From: Brachypodium distachyon
Lineage: Eukaryota > Streptophyta > Magnoliopsida > Poales > Poaceae
Assembly (NCBI RefSeq): GCF_000005505.3
Contig: NC_016132.3
Location: 18,776,501-18,840,500 of the forward strand
Reading direction: 5' to 3'
Length of the DNA: 64,000 nt
Shown: positions 43,891 to 56,575 of the stretch, piece by piece
Layout: every line of letters starts with the position of its first letter
Position numbering within the stretch: the first letter of the stretch is position 1
Notes under the pieces: model-generated
What the model was told of the DNA's origin: nothing
Seen by the model: the letters and a program-made list of their open reading frames with translations, nothing else
Databases searched by the model: none
Translations under genes and position numbers: made by a program

Positions 43891-45266
43891 TGGAGCCTCC
43901 TCGCTCCGTCAAAGATGTGCAGCGCCCAGCGGGAAGAATGGCGGCCTTGGGACGATTCGTCGCCTGGTCAGTCGAGAAGGTCTTCCTTTTTTCAAAAGCC
44001 TTGAGGAGCCTCGACAACTCTGAGTGGACCGACGAAGCTCATAGGGCCTTCGAAGAGCTCAAGACCTATTTGTCGACCCCTCCACTACTCACGAGCCCAA
44101 AGCAGGTGGAGCCTTTGCTCCTGTACCTTGCCACGACCCTAGTCGCCGTAAGTGCAGCACTTGTGAAGGAAGAAGACATGTCAAAACGCCCGGTATATTA
44201 CGTGAGCGAAGCTTTGGGAGGAGCAAAGGGTCGATACACCCAGATCAAGAAGATCGCATACGCCCTCCTCATGGACTCTCAAATGCTCCGTCATTACTTC
44301 ATGGGCCGCACCATCATGGTGCCAACTACCTTCCCACTCAAGGAAGTCTTCGGCAACAAGGAGGCCACCTGAAGAATCGCCAAATGGGCAATGGAATTGG
44401 CTCCTTTCTCGTTGAAACTCACGGCGAGAACGGCCATAAAATCCCAAGTCCTGGCTGACTTCGTGGCCGAGTGGCACGCTCCACTAGTCCCACCCGAAGG
44501 AATCACATCCAAGACCGAGCCCCCCGAACCACATTGGATAATGAGGTTTGATGGCTCCAAGCGACTCGACGGTGCGGGGGCTGGAGTCGTGCTCATCAGC
44601 CCCGAAGGCAAGATTTTGGAGTATGCCGCCCACCTCGACTTTAATGCCACCAACAACATGGCAGAATATGAGGCGCTCCTTCTCGGACTTAGATTGGCCA
44701 AGGCCATGGGAGTTCGACGCCTTCTCATTCAAGGAGACTCCCAACTGGTGACAAACCAAATGGGCATGTCATATAAATGCGTTGATGAAATGATGAAGAA
44801 CTATATCGAAGAAGTTCGCAAGAAGGAACGGTATTTCCTGGGCATGGAGGCGCGACACGTCCCACGGGGAGAAAATCACCTTGCCTATGGATTAGCCCGG
44901 ACGGATGGTTCCAAGGAACCGCTGCCACCGGTGCTTTTCTTCGAAGTGACTCGTGCCCCGTCCATAAAGGAAGAAGCCGAAACTCATGACGAATCTTCAA
45001 TGACCGGCATGGTCATTGATAGTCCACCTTCTTGGATGACTCCAATTATCCACGCCTAGAAAGGTGAGGTGGACAAAGAAGCAGAAGGCCAAAACGCCAA
45101 AACTCTGCTTGCAAAAGCCGGGTTGTACGTCCTACTCGACGGTGTCCCACACAAGAAGGGTGTTGCCGCTTTGCTTAAATGCATGCCCTCGACCAAGGAG
45201 CCAAACTCCTACCCAAGGTCTACTCGGGAATATGCGGCAACCATCTTGCGCCAAGCGCGACCATGA
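43890..45266 (+). pseudogene. RNase H domains and integrase N-terminus of the second Tat element
   Basis: RNase H (LLLYLATTLVAVSAALVKEE, then RPVYYVSEAL) is followed after a TGA at 44370-44372 by an archaeal-type RNase H (HWIMRFDGSKRLDGAG, NNMAEYEALLLGLRLA, IQGDSQLV). After a TAG at 45057-45059 the beginning of the integrase zinc region is readable up to about 45266. The catalytic integrase core is absent. Confidence 0.85.
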
Positions 45267-45754
45267 CAAAAGCCTTGCACTAGAAGTCCTATCGGCCAAT
45301 GATGATGCAAAGCTCAAACCCAAGGGGAGAGGGCTAGAGTGTCCCAAGGGGCCTGCTCTCGAGTGCTTGGGTCGAGCCTAGTCTCGACTCGACCTCGGGG
45401 ACGCACCATGGGTGGCCTAGTTTCGAGGTTCCGGGACATCTAGTATGGTCCGGACTCGAAGTAGAGGGATGGGGTTAGAGTCTTGAGGGTATCCTAACCT
45501 CGCTACATGGGAAGACGAGTTGGCCCAAGTCCGAGACGGCCCCGAAAGATCTCTCGCTATAAGTGACTTGGGAAGACGAGCTCGGCCCAAGCACTTGGCT
45601 GACGACCCCCTCGAAGCCTCTCCTAACATGGGACTAAGTTGTGCCCGCATGGCCGACCGAACCTATTCAAAAATATAGGCCGGCGAAATGGCTATTTGCC
45701 CGCAAAGGAACGTTCCTTCTCGGGCCCTCCCCTCGCATCCAACGGGGGCTGGTG
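45267..45754. other. Unassigned DNA between two retroelements
   Basis: No coding signal. Two related phrases (TGGGAAGACGAG...GGCCCAAG) occur near 45508 and 45570. It is probably non-coding sequence of the truncated element or its lost LTR. Confidence 0.35.
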
Positions 45755-48700
45755 TGTAACATCCCAAAATTTCAAACTTTTACATGTGCATTGCATCCAT
45801 GAGCATCATGCCACAATTGCATATTCGAATTCAAATTTTCAATCTCAAAAGGCTTTGGAAAGATTCTTTATTTCATTTTAAACCCTAGGGTTTACACCCA
45901 TATGAGCTTTGGATTTTCAAACCAATAGGTTTTATGTATAAAAGGGGCTTAATGCACATATAAGCCATCCCATAATTTTTGGTTAATTATTTGGAGTTGA
46001 AAAAGTATTTTATTTAAATGGATATATAGCCCTAAAGGCATTTATAGGGCAAATTTATTTTTATATATTTTATTTTGAGGGGAAAATACTCCCAAAAGTT
46101 GTATCATGGTGGAACATGATTTTACAAATTTTCTGGGATTTATTTGGACCAATTTGGAGTTCAAAATCAAAAGTTATCAAAGAAATAGGAAAAGGGAAAA
46201 AGAAAAAAAAAGGGTGAACCGGACCGGTCCGACCGCTTGGGCCGAACCGGCCGAACCAGCCCGACCGACCGAGCTGCCCGCGCGCGCGCGCTCGAGCCAC
46301 AGACAGGTGGGGCCCACCTGTCGGGGTCGTCCCCTACCTCGGGCAAGTGCCCGAAATCGCGCCGCCGTCCCCGCGCGTGACCGCCGCGCGCCATCACCGG
46401 GATCCGCCCCTCCCGACCTTCCCAAACCGAGCCGCTCGCGTCCTTTTAAAGCCCACGACCCCCTCTCTTCTTCCCCTCTGCTCCCCCTCGCTATCATGCC
46501 GCCAGGCCACCCCGATTCTTCGCCGAAGAGCTCCGCCGCCGCCGCCACTCTCGCGCCGCGCCCGACCACGCCGGTGAACCATCTTCGACGCCACCGCCCT
46601 CCCTCTCCTTCCCTCTCTCTCGCGCATCTTATGATGCGCTTTTCCCTTCCTTTTGCGCGCTGCAGCACCCCGCCAACCACCGCCCGAGCTCGCCGGAGTC
46701 CGCCGCCCGCGCCGCCCACTCGTCTTCGACCTAGGCAAGGACTCCGACCGCCCGAGCCCGCGCCGACCGCGCCACCAGCACCGCCGTGCCGTGCCGCGCG
46801 CACCCGCGTCCTCCCCGACGCCCGAGGTCTACCCGTACACCGCCCGCCTCCACGCCCGAGCCGCGCCGCCGCCGGATTCCGTCGCCGGAACCCTAGCCTC
46901 GCCGGTGAGCCCCCCCGTTCAATCTCGTCCGTCCATCCATCTCCAACGGTGTAGATTAGATCTCTTTTATTTCACTTAAACGAACCGGTATGCACCAATC
47001 AGGAGCCGCCACGTGTCACTACGTGAATAAAATGAAAATGTAATTTTAATTCCCCGGAATTAATAAAAGGCACTTTTGCAGAAGAGCCCCTGCAACTTCA
47101 AATGATCATAACTTTTAATCTATTTGGCCAAATTTAATGATCCACACCTTTTTGGAATCACATTCAAATTACAGATTAGGGTTTTATGCCATTTAAATCA
47201 TAACTATTTATTTAGAAGTCCTTTTTGAATGAAATCAGTGCCCAAAATTTTGTTTTATTGTCCCCTGTCCAATGGGACAGAGAAATAAATATTTTGAATT
47301 AATCTATTTGGCTGATGCCAATAAAACCTCATTTTAGGATTTAAACCCTAGCCTTTGCTTTTGCTTAAAAACCCTAATTGCATGTGCTTAATTCTCAAGG
47401 CCTTGGATCAGTAGATGACCCAAATAAAATAAACCAAACTCATGTCACATGTCTTGCATTGCATCATGGCATACATATTCTTTTGCTTGTATGGTGTGTT
47501 TATGTATGTGTATGTTTGCTTGATTGTATAGTTTTCTCGGAGAGCGAACTGTGTGATTGCGAAGAGTGCTTGAATACCAACTAGTATCAAGGCAAGTTCA
47601 CTTTGATCATTTACCCATTATTTTATTATGCACTGGATTTTATTTGTTGCATTGTTAGGATTATTACTGTATCCATGCTAGCTATGATCTGTCCTAGTAC
47701 TATAGGATACCTTTGCCATGTCCACACCACCAATCGCCATCGTAGTAGTAAAATGCTATGCTATGATAATATACGAGGGCGGTATTATTACAATGTGAAA
47801 CTATTGAATTACAATATGATTTTCCTTGCGTATGGCAAAACAAGTAATTCAATGAACCGTACTGGGTGGGCTGCTTTGAGTTTTCGGATGTCGTGACGTT
47901 AGGTCCATTTCTATGGGGCCCGCTGAGTCGTCTCTCCGTGAGATTCGGGAGCGTCCATGGTCGTCTGCCCGTGCGATTCGGGGAGCGCCTGCGTCACAAT
48001 GTGGGATGCCACCCGGGGTAACTAGAGACTGGACTAGTTTCCTGTTTAGTAGCTTCCAGTCCAACCACATGGTATTATGGGCTCTGCCAGGATGGATGTA
48101 AGAAATATGAACCCGGATCCGAGGTGACATCGGTATGTAGCAGTGTAGGTGGGGGCGCGTCCCTCAGGTGGTCTGGAGGATTATGTTCTGAAAATTCCTG
48201 TAGTCGATGCCGTTGCTACTCTACCCTGAGGACAGCAAGGGATTAACACGTCGATTTCTTGTGGGTAAAGTGTACCGCCTCTCGAGAGTGTCAAACTAAG
48301 TACTTAGCCGTGTACCCGGTTACGGACAATTATGAGCAACTAGATATTGGAGCTGTAAGGAAGGTCTCACTCATTCAAATTTCCTAATAAAACGAACGGA
48401 TTGAACTAGGTAGGAGCATTGATGTTTCTACTCAATGTTCCTAGGTTAATAGGAGCATGGGTGTTTCTACCCCGTGTCCAATAGATCTCAAAACTATTCG
48501 TTTAAAAATGATAGGGTTAAACAATGAGGCTTTTATATGCAATCTCAAAACTATTCGTTTAAAAATGATAGGGTTAAACAATGAGGCTTTTATATGCAAA
48601 TAGCCAAACCCCACCTAGCCAAATACTACATATACTTGATAGGATCTGTTATATCTCTGGTGAACTTGCCAATACATTCAAATGTATTGACCACGTAGTG

Positions 48701-49064
48701 GCTGCAATTAACAATGCAGGTGGATCCGACGATGAGTGAAGTTCGTCGTTTTGTCGTGGGTCATGTGCTTACATTCCAACATGCTCTCACCTTGGAGTAG
48801 TGTGGCCCTTATGATCTACCCTTTTTCCGCTGCAGTTTTGAAACCTTGTTTTAGGATGATGAAACAGTATTTGTTTTATGCTGGCCCAAGAGGTCATGGG
48901 AGGTTGTAAGTGCTATTTAAATTCTGGATGATGCGATGTAATAAAGTACTTAGACCTTTGTTTCTGTATATTTCATCATGAAACTGTGTGTGCTAGTGAG
49001 TCGATCCAGGGACTAGCACAGTAAACAGAGAGATCGAACCCTAGTAAGAGGAATGATCGCTTCA
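45755..49064 (+). repeat. 5' LTR (A) of the Tekay-like element
   Basis: 3310 bases from TGTAACATCCC to CGCTTCA. Contents in order: an AT-rich start with TATAAAA at 45937-45943, a GC-rich block at about 46210-46900 with pyrimidine-rich tracts, and an AT-rich second half. Open frames in the GC-rich block are low-complexity and not supported as genes. A 57-base tandem duplication is present at 48485-48598. Confidence 0.92.
48485..48598. repeat. 57-bp tandem duplication inside LTR A
   Basis: Two identical or near-identical copies, 48485-48541 and 48542-48598, starting ATCTCAAAACTATTCG. The related LTR B has a single diverged version near 52885-52935, so the duplication is later than the split of these LTRs. 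Confidence 0.9.
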
Positions 49065-49066
49065 GA

Positions 49067-49078
49067 TGGTATCAGAGC
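49067..49078 (+). promoter_or_regulatory. Primer-binding site, initiator Met tRNA type
   Basis: TGGTATCAGAGC two bases after the LTR, complementary to the 3' end of plant initiator methionine tRNA and standard for Del/Tekay elements. Confidence 0.9.
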
Positions 49079-49548
49079 AATGTGTTGCCTGTAGGAACGT
49101 GACCCTAGTTTGGATTAGAATAAGACAGACCAAAGACCAAAACTTAGGATTATTTCTTATCCCTATCAGATCTATATATATATATACATATATATTTTAC
49201 TCTCTTATCCCTATACATCTAAATCTTTGCATTTATATCTTGCATATGCATGGCATGTTTATTGTTTTATCCCATATATACACCGAATACTATGCTTATT
49301 ACCACATATGCATTTTATTATGTTATACCACAGATGCATATTCGATTCTTACAGTATACACCATTATAATCATGTTGCCATGTTATTCACATAATATTAT
49401 GCATCCAATTTTATATTTACATTTCCACCCTTGATATTAATGTTCATCACTTGATTCCCACTCTACCACTTTTATTCTATTTTACTTACATTCGACCATT
49501 TAATCATGTCACCGATACTCCCTTATCTACCTTCTTTATTTTCTATAG
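49079..49548. other. AT-rich leader
   Basis: Untranslated leader between the primer site and the extra ORF. Contains TATATA runs at 49170-49195 and no coding signal. Confidence 0.5.
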
Positions 49549-50088
49549 ATGGGAAGCCCAACACCGTTCGGCAACGTACCGCCGTTCACCCGCGTCTACT
49601 ACCCCTCCACGGACGACGACCAGTTGTTCAGTGCCCCTTTGGCGGCACTGTGTGCGTTCCTGGATCTGCCATCACCCAGGTTCAGAGGCCGAGTTGAGAC
49701 CGCCGCACCCGAGGGATGGCAGCCACAGTGGGAGATCGAGGCGAAGATCTGGGGGCGTGAGATCGCGCTAGCTACGCCGGATCACCTTCATCAGCCGCTA
49801 CCCCACCTTCGAGCAGGGCCTTCAGTTCGCCATGCAGTGCGCCTTCGCACAGGTGTGCTGGGACTATCGGCACGAGTTCCCCAAGGATTCCCCCTTCCTC
49901 CTCTTTGGGAGGCGGAATCATGCATGCTCGGCGGTGGCTACGACCAACGACGAGGATGTGACCCCAGTGACGACCCACTTCGAGAACATGGAGATAAACA
50001 CCGTGGACTTGGAGTCTTGCCTCGAGCACGAGATGACCAGGGCCGACCTAGCTGAGGAACAGGTTGGTAACCTGATGGGAGAGAAGAC
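49549..50088 (+). pseudogene. Extra ORF upstream of gag, 5' part
   Basis: An open frame from ATG 49549 (MGSPTPFGNVPPFTRVYYP) encodes a globular-looking N-terminus. A frame change near 49780 is needed to continue as FAMQCAFAQVCWDYRHEF up to the solo LTR. It resumes at 53385 in phase. I do not recognise a domain. Such extra ORFs between the primer site and gag occur in some plant gypsy elements, but I cannot name a family or function. Confidence 0.6.
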
Positions 50089-53000
50089 TGTAACATCCCA
50101 AAATTTCAAACCTTTACATGAGCATTGGATTCATAAGCATCATGCCACAATTACATATTTGAATTCAAATTTTGAATCTCAAAAGGCTTTGGAAAGATTC
50201 TTTATTTCATTTTAAACCCTAGGGTTTACACCCATTTGAGCTTTGGATCTTCAAACCATTAAAGTTTATATATAAAAGGGGTTTATTGCACATATGAGCT
50301 ATCCCATAATTTTTGGATAATTATTTGGAGTTGAAAAAGTATTTTATTTAAATGGATATATAGCCCTAAAGGCATTTATAGGGCAAATGTATTTTTATAT
50401 ATTTTATCTTGAGAGGAAACTACTTCGAAAAGTTGTATCATGGTATAACATGATTTTACAAATTTTCTGGGATTTATTTGGACCAATTTGGAGTTCAAAC
50501 TCAAAAGATATCAAAGAAATGAGAAAAACAGAAAAAGAAAAGGCCTAAAAGAAAAAAAAAGCGTAAACAGACCGGCCCGGCCGAATTGGGCCGAGCCGGC
50601 CCAACTCCCTCGCGCGCGCCACAGCCCAGCTGGCCCAGCCGCCCCCGCGCGCGCGCCCGAGCCACTGACAGGTGGGGCCCACCTATCGGGGTCGTCCCCT
50701 ACCTCGGGCAAGCGCCCGAAATCGCGCCGCCGTCCCCGCGCATGACCGCCGCGCGCCATCACCGGGATCCGCCCCTCCGGACATTCCCAAACCAAGGCGA
50801 GCACGTCCTTATAAGCACCGAGGCCCCCTCCTCGTTTTGCCTCTGCTCCCGCTCGCTATCACGCCGCCAGGCTGCCCCGATTCCTCGCCGAAAAGCTCCG
50901 CCGCCGCCGCCGTTCACCGCGCCGTCCCGACCTCGCCGGTGAGCATTACCGCCCGAGCTCACAAATTTCTGAAGCGTCTTCCCCTTGCGCTTCGTTTGAC
51001 GCGCGCCATCTTCACTCCCGTGCGCTGCAGCTCCCCGCCGATGACTGCCCGTGCCCGCGCCGCCGTCCGCCGTGCCGCGCCGCCCGCCCGTCTCGTCCTA
51101 GGCGCCGACTCCGCCGTCCCCGAGCGCCGCCGACCGCGCCCCCGTCTCTGCCGTGCCGCGCCGCGCCTCCCCGTGTCCTCCCCGACGCCCGAGGTCCACC
51201 CGAACGCCGCCCGCCTCCACGCCCGAGCCGCATCGCCGCCAGTTTCCGTCGCCGGAACCCTAACCTCGCCGGTGAGTTTCCCCCGATCGATCTCGTCCGT
51301 CCATCCATCTCCAACGGTGTAGATTAGATCCCTTTTATTTCACTTAAACGAACCGGTACGCACCAATCAGGAGCCGCCACGTGGCATCTATTTTTTATAA
51401 AATAAAAATCTAATTTTAATCCCTCGGATTAATTAAATGACACTTTTGCAGATAGACCCCTGTAACTTCAAATGATCATAACTTTAAATCTGTTTGGCCA
51501 AATTTAATGATCCACACCTTTTTGGAATCCTAATTTGAATATTTGAATCAGATTCAATGTAGAGATTAGGGTTTTATACCATTTAAATCATAACTAATTA
51601 TTTAAAAGTCCTTTTTGAATGAAACCAGTGCCCAAAATTTTGTTTTAATGTCCTCTGTCCAATGGGACAGAGAAATGAATGTTTTGTATTAATCTATTTG
51701 GCTGATGCTAATAAAACCTCATTTTAGGGTTTAAACCCTAGCCATTGCAATTTATTTAAAAACCCTAATTGCATGTGCTTAATTATCAATGCCTTGGAGT
51801 AGTAGATCACCCAAATAAAACCAACCCACCCATGTCATATGTTTTGCATCGCATCATGGCATACATATTCTTTTGTCGTGTTTGTATTGTGTGTTTATGT
51901 GTGTGTATATGTTTGTTGATTGTATAGTATTCTCGGAGAGCGAACCTTGCGATTGTGACGAGTGTTTGAACTCCAACTACTATCAAGGCAAGTTCACTTT
52001 GACCATCATCCTATTATTTTATTATGCACTAGATTTTATTAGTTGCATGGTTAGGATTATTATTGTATCTATGCTAGTTATGATCCGTCCTAGTAGTATA
52101 GGATACCCTTGGCCATGACTTCACAACCAATTGCCATCGTAGTAGTAAAATGCTATGCTATGATAATATACGAGGGTGGTATTATTACAATGTGATACTA
52201 TTGAATTACAATATGATTTTCCTAGTGTATGGCAAAACAAGTAATTCAATGAACCGTCCTGGGTGGGCTGCTTTGAGTTTTCGGATGTAGTGACGTTAGG
52301 TCCATTTCTATGGGGCCCGCTGAGTCGTCTCTCCGTGTGATTCGGGAGCGCCCATGGTCGTCTCCCCGTACGATTCGGGGAGCGCCTGCGTCACAATGTG
52401 GGATGCCACCCGGGGTAACCAGAGACTAGACTAGTTTCCTGTTTAGTTAGCTTCCAGTACAACCACATGGTATTATGGGCTCTGCCAGGATGGATGTAAG
52501 AAATATGAACCCGGATCCGAGGTGACATCGGTATGTAGCAGTGTAGGTGGGGGCGCGTCCCTCAGGTGGTCTGGGGGATTATGCTCTGAAAATTCATATA
52601 GTCGATGCCGTTGCTACTCTACCCTGAGGATAGCAAGGGATTGACATGTCGATTTCTTGTGGGTAATGTGTACCACCTCTCGAGAGTGTCAAACTAAGTA
52701 CTTAGCCGTGTCCCCGGTTACGGACAATTATGAGCAACTAGATTTGGAGCTGTAAGGAAAGTCTCACTCATTCAAATTTCCTAATAAAATGAATGGTTTG
52801 AACTGGGTAGGAGCATTGATGTTTCTACTCAATGTGCCTAGGTTAATAGGAGCATGGGTGTTTCTACCCCGTGTCCAATAGAATTCAAAACTATTTGTCT
52901 AAAAATGATAGGATTTGAATAACGATGCTTTATTCAAAATAGCCAAACCCGACCTAACCAAACTATGCATGTACTTGGTAGGTCCTTTATAACTCTAGTG

Positions 53001-53379
53001 AGCTTGCCAATACATTCAAATGTATTGACCACGTAGTGGCTGCAATTAACAATGCAGGTGGATCCGATGATGAGTGAGGTTCGTCGTTTTGTCATGGGTC
53101 ATGTGCTTACATTCCAACATGCTCTCACCTTGGAGTAGTGTGGCCCTTATGTTCTACCCTTTTCCGCTGCAGTATTTTGAAACATTGTTTTATGATGTTG
53201 AAACAGTATTTGTTTTATGCTGGCCCCAGAGGTCATGCGAGGTTGTAAGTACTATTAAATTCTGGATGATGCGATGTAATAAAGTACTTTGACTTTTGCT
53301 TCTGTATATTTCATCATGAAACTGTGTGTGCTAGTGAGTCGATCCAGGGACTAGCACAGTAAGCACAGAGATCGGTTCA
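50089..53379 (+). mobile_element. Solo LTR (B), 3.3 kb
   Basis: 3291 bases, TGTAACATCCC to GGTTCA, same family as LTR A but with many substitutions and a shortened 3' end. It is flanked by AAGAC on both sides (50084-50088 and 53380-53384), a perfect 5-bp target duplication. No internal sequence remains, as expected after LTR-LTR recombination. It splits the extra ORF. Confidence 0.95.
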
Positions 53380-53384
53380 AAGAC

Positions 53385-53715
53385 CCAGTGGCTGGAGGAC
53401 AAGGCCGTGTTGGAGAACACTGTCCTCAACATGGGAGACGCCATCGAGGAGCTGCAGTATGAGAGGGACCAGGCTCGCTACTACTGCGAGCAGTTCCAGG
53501 CATTCATCGCAGCTGCAGCCGCAGCCGCACCAATTGCAGCACCGGCGCCTGTCCAGGTCCAACCTCCACCACAGGATCAGGACATGGAGCCTCAGGAGGA
53601 GGAACCGACTGAGGAGGAGGAGCCCCAGGAGGTCCACGAGATGGATACCCCTGCTACAAACACCCGCTCCAAGATGAAGGCGAACGGGACCACACCGACA
53701 GCCACACTCCCCTAG
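53385..53715 (+). pseudogene. Extra ORF upstream of gag, 3' part
   Basis: It continues in phase from 50083 once the solo LTR and one AAGAC are discounted. It encodes a heptad-like helix (LENTVLNMGDAIEELQYERD), an Ala/Pro linker, a Glu/Pro-rich acidic stretch and a Lys/Thr-rich end with a stop at 53713-53715. The composition suggests a coiled-coil plus disordered tail; function unknown. Confidence 0.65.
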
Positions 53716-53999
53716 TTCTGTTGATGCCTACCAGATTTATCTTTTCTTTTTGTTATCAGTGTTGCGAGTTAGTCATTGACCATACAATCTATGTGTATGG
53801 CAATGTAGGTAGATTGCTTTTTTCCTCGTACTCTTTTCTTTATAGGCAATGTCCCACCATAAACAAGTTTTTTTTTTTTCAAAACCTTTTATGATTGATG
53901 AGTGGATGATTGATATATGCTTGAGTTATATCTTGTTTGGGGGTTTAGTTATCCTTAACTCTATTCTATCTGTTTCCTCATCTATGCTACCCTAAACAG
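53716..53999. other. Spacer between extra ORF and gag
   Basis: AT-rich, with a T-run at 53869-53879 and no coding signal. It could hold an acceptor for a spliced gag message (TTTCCTCATC... before ATG 54000), but nothing decisive is seen. Confidence 0.35.
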
Positions 54000-55760
54000 A
54001 TGCCTCCGAGACGCCGGAACCCTGCCAACAACGCCGACGCAGAAGGGAATGCTGCCATCATGCAGCAGTTATTGGCTGCCCAGACCCAATTCTTCCAGAT
54101 GATCACCCAACAGTTGGCCAACAACAACAACAACAACAACCAGCAGCACCACCCACCCCAAGTGTTTATGCTGACCAGATTTCTACGTTTGCGCCCGCCC
54201 ACTTTTTCCAGCTCCACTGAGCCTATTATGGCTGACGATTGGCTTCGTTCAGTCAATAAGAATTTGGTCACCATCAACTGCACTGAGGAAGAGAAAGTGC
54301 AGTTTGCAGCTCATCTGCTAGAAGGAGCCGCAGCGTCGTGGTGGGAAAATTTTCAGATCACCACCCCCATCGAGGATGTCACCTGGGACATGTTCCAGGA
54401 AGCCTTCCGCACCGCCCACATCTTTGCGGGAGTGCTCAGCCTGAAGAAGAAAGAATTTCACAGGCTGCGACAGGGAAGCCGCTCTATGTCAGAATATATA
54501 GATGTTTTCAACCAACTGTCCCGCTATGCACCGGATGATGTGAACACCGAAGCCAAGTGCAGGGAGAAGTTTTTGGACGGTCTGAACGACGAACTGTCAG
54601 TTCAACTTGCTATTGCTTACACCCCCACCTACCAGTCTTTGATTGACAAGGCCATCATTCTGGAGAGTAAGCTCACTCAGTTGGAAAACCGCAAGAAGAG
54701 ATTTCACCAAGGAGGCTCTCACACTGGCCCGCACCAGAAGCAGCGCACCTCCTATGATGGAAGTGGCAGTTCCTCCTTGAGCAGGAACGGGAACCAGAAC
54801 AACCACCGCAGTGGAAGAAATAGTCACCACCACCGCCAGGGAAGCCAAGGACACCACCATTAGGGTGGCAATGTGAACCGGCACCATCAGCAGCACCAGC
54901 ATCAGCAACAGCACCAGTTCGCTCGCCCAAGGCCCATCAATGGCAACGGGAATGGCAGGAACAACGGCAATGGCCAGAACAACAATGGTCAGAACCACAA
55001 CGCCAATAAGGACATGAGCAAGGTGGAGTGCTACAAGTGTCACAAGATGGGACACTATGGCTCCAACTGCCCGGACAACCAAGATGGTACTGGGAACAAG
55101 CCCAATCCATTCCAGAAGGGCCATGTGAATCACGTGGATGTGGAAGAAATCACCGAGGAACCAGGTATCATACTTGGCACCTTCCACATTAATGCTTTTG
55201 AAGTAATAGTTCTGTTTGATACTGGAGCATCGCATTCATTCGTTTCAAGAGTATTAGTAGAAAGAGGCAAATTACCCTCTAAGACCATGGCTAGACCCAT
55301 GAAAGTGAACTCACCGGGTGGAACAATACTAGCAACCCGACACTGTCGCCAGCTACCCCTAAGTATTGGGAGACACAATTTTCCCTCTGATCTCATAATT
55401 ATAGATTCCCCAGGACTGGACCTAATCTTGGGAATGGACTGGTTGACCTTATATGAAGGATTAGTAGACTGTGCCCAGAGGACTGTCACACTCACAACCC
55501 CAGACAAGAGACGCATCCGGTACAAGTCCACCCATGAGCTTAAGAAACCCAAGATTTATGCTCTTAAGGGGGTTAGCATGGACGATGTACCAATAGTGAA
55601 GGAATACCCAGACGTATTTCCAGAGGAATTACCAGGCATGCCACCGGACCGTGATGTGGAGTTTCTTATTGAGTTAGTGCCAGGAAGTGGACCCGTAGCC
55701 AAGAGACCATATAAGATGGCCGTGGATGAAATTAAAGGAATTGAAGAAGCAGCTAGCTGA
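54000..55760 (+). pseudogene. Gag-protease of the Tekay-like element
   Basis: MPPRRRNPANNADAEGN opens gag. The retrotransposon gag domain follows (WLRSVNKNLVTINCTEEEKV, then ASWWENFQ and FHRLRQGSRSMSEYIDVF). A TAG at 54861-54863 lies in a His/Gln-rich stretch where Gln fits. The same frame continues with a CCHC zinc knuckle CYKCHKMGHYGSNC (about 55029-55072) and protease active site LFDTGASHSFVS (about 55213). It then reaches DVFPEELPGMPPDRDVEF at the entry to RT and stops at 55758-55760 after a 1-base shift. Confidence 0.9.
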
Positions 55761-56575
55761 ATAGTTAGCGAAAGGTTTCATCCGCCCCAGTTCATCTCCA
55801 TGGGGAGCACCTGTCCTGTTTGTAGAAAAGGACAAGAGCCAACAGATGTGCATTGACTATCGTTCACTAAATGAGGTGACGATAAAGAATTAGTATCCCT
55901 TGCCCATAATCAATGATCTATTCGATCAACTGAAGGGAGCCTGTGTGTTCTCAAAGATCGATCTGCGATCAGGATATTTTCAACTGAAAATTTGAGAGAT
56001 GGATATACCCAAGACGGCATTCACCACGAGGTATGGACTGTACGAGTACACCGTGATGCCATTCGGTTTGACCAATGCACCTGCATACTTCATCAACATG
56101 ATGAACAAGGTGTTCATGGAATTCTTGGACAAGTTTGTAGCAGTATTCATCGATGACATACTAATCTATTCCAAGAGCAAGGAAGAGCATGAGCAGCATC
56201 TGCGCAAGATTTTGGAGAAGTTGAGAGCACACCAGCTGTACGCCAAATTTAGCAAGTGTGAATTTTGGTTATCAGAAGTCAGCTTTCTTGGACACATAGT
56301 GTCAGGAGCCGGAGTAGCCGTTGACCCAGCTAAGGTTGCAACAGTTACGGAATGGGAGGCACCGAAGAATGTCGGAGAAGAATGCAGCTTCCTTGGACTT
56401 GCTGGTTACTATCGGAGATTCATTGAGAATTTCTCCAAAATAGTGAAACCCATGACAAAACTTTTAAAGAAAGAGAAGAAGTTTGCCTGAAATGAATTTT
56501 GTGAAGAAAGTTTCAAGGAATTGAAGAAAAGACTAGTGTCGGCACCCATCCTTGTTTTGCCTGACCTACCAGAGG
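55761..56575 (+). pseudogene. Reverse transcriptase of the Tekay-like element
   Basis: RT reads [53 protein letters not shown] and catalytic [10 protein letters not shown], then [18 protein letters not shown]. In-frame stops are near 55892 (Gln expected), 55996 (Arg expected) and 56488 (Trp expected, TGA for TGG). The coding sequence breaks off at PDLPEE, where the RNase H domain should begin, and runs into the truncated second element. Confidence 0.9.

Larger units (their letters stand above)
41479..45266 (+). mobile_element. Truncated plus-strand Tat-like gypsy element
   Basis: Gag through the integrase N-terminus of a second Tat-type element, opposite in direction to the first. Its LTRs and gag start are missing on the left, where the first element's LTR abuts, and most of the integrase is missing on the right. 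Frames change at about 41560, 42590 and 43780, with stops at 44370-44372 and 45057-45059. Confidence 0.88.

Noticed and set aside
46106..46979. 282-codon Pro/Ala/Arg-rich frame in LTR A and its counterparts at 50672-51322, 58948-59450 and 63487-63962
   Set aside because: They lie in the GC-rich block of each LTR, are not conserved in frame between LTRs and show no domain.
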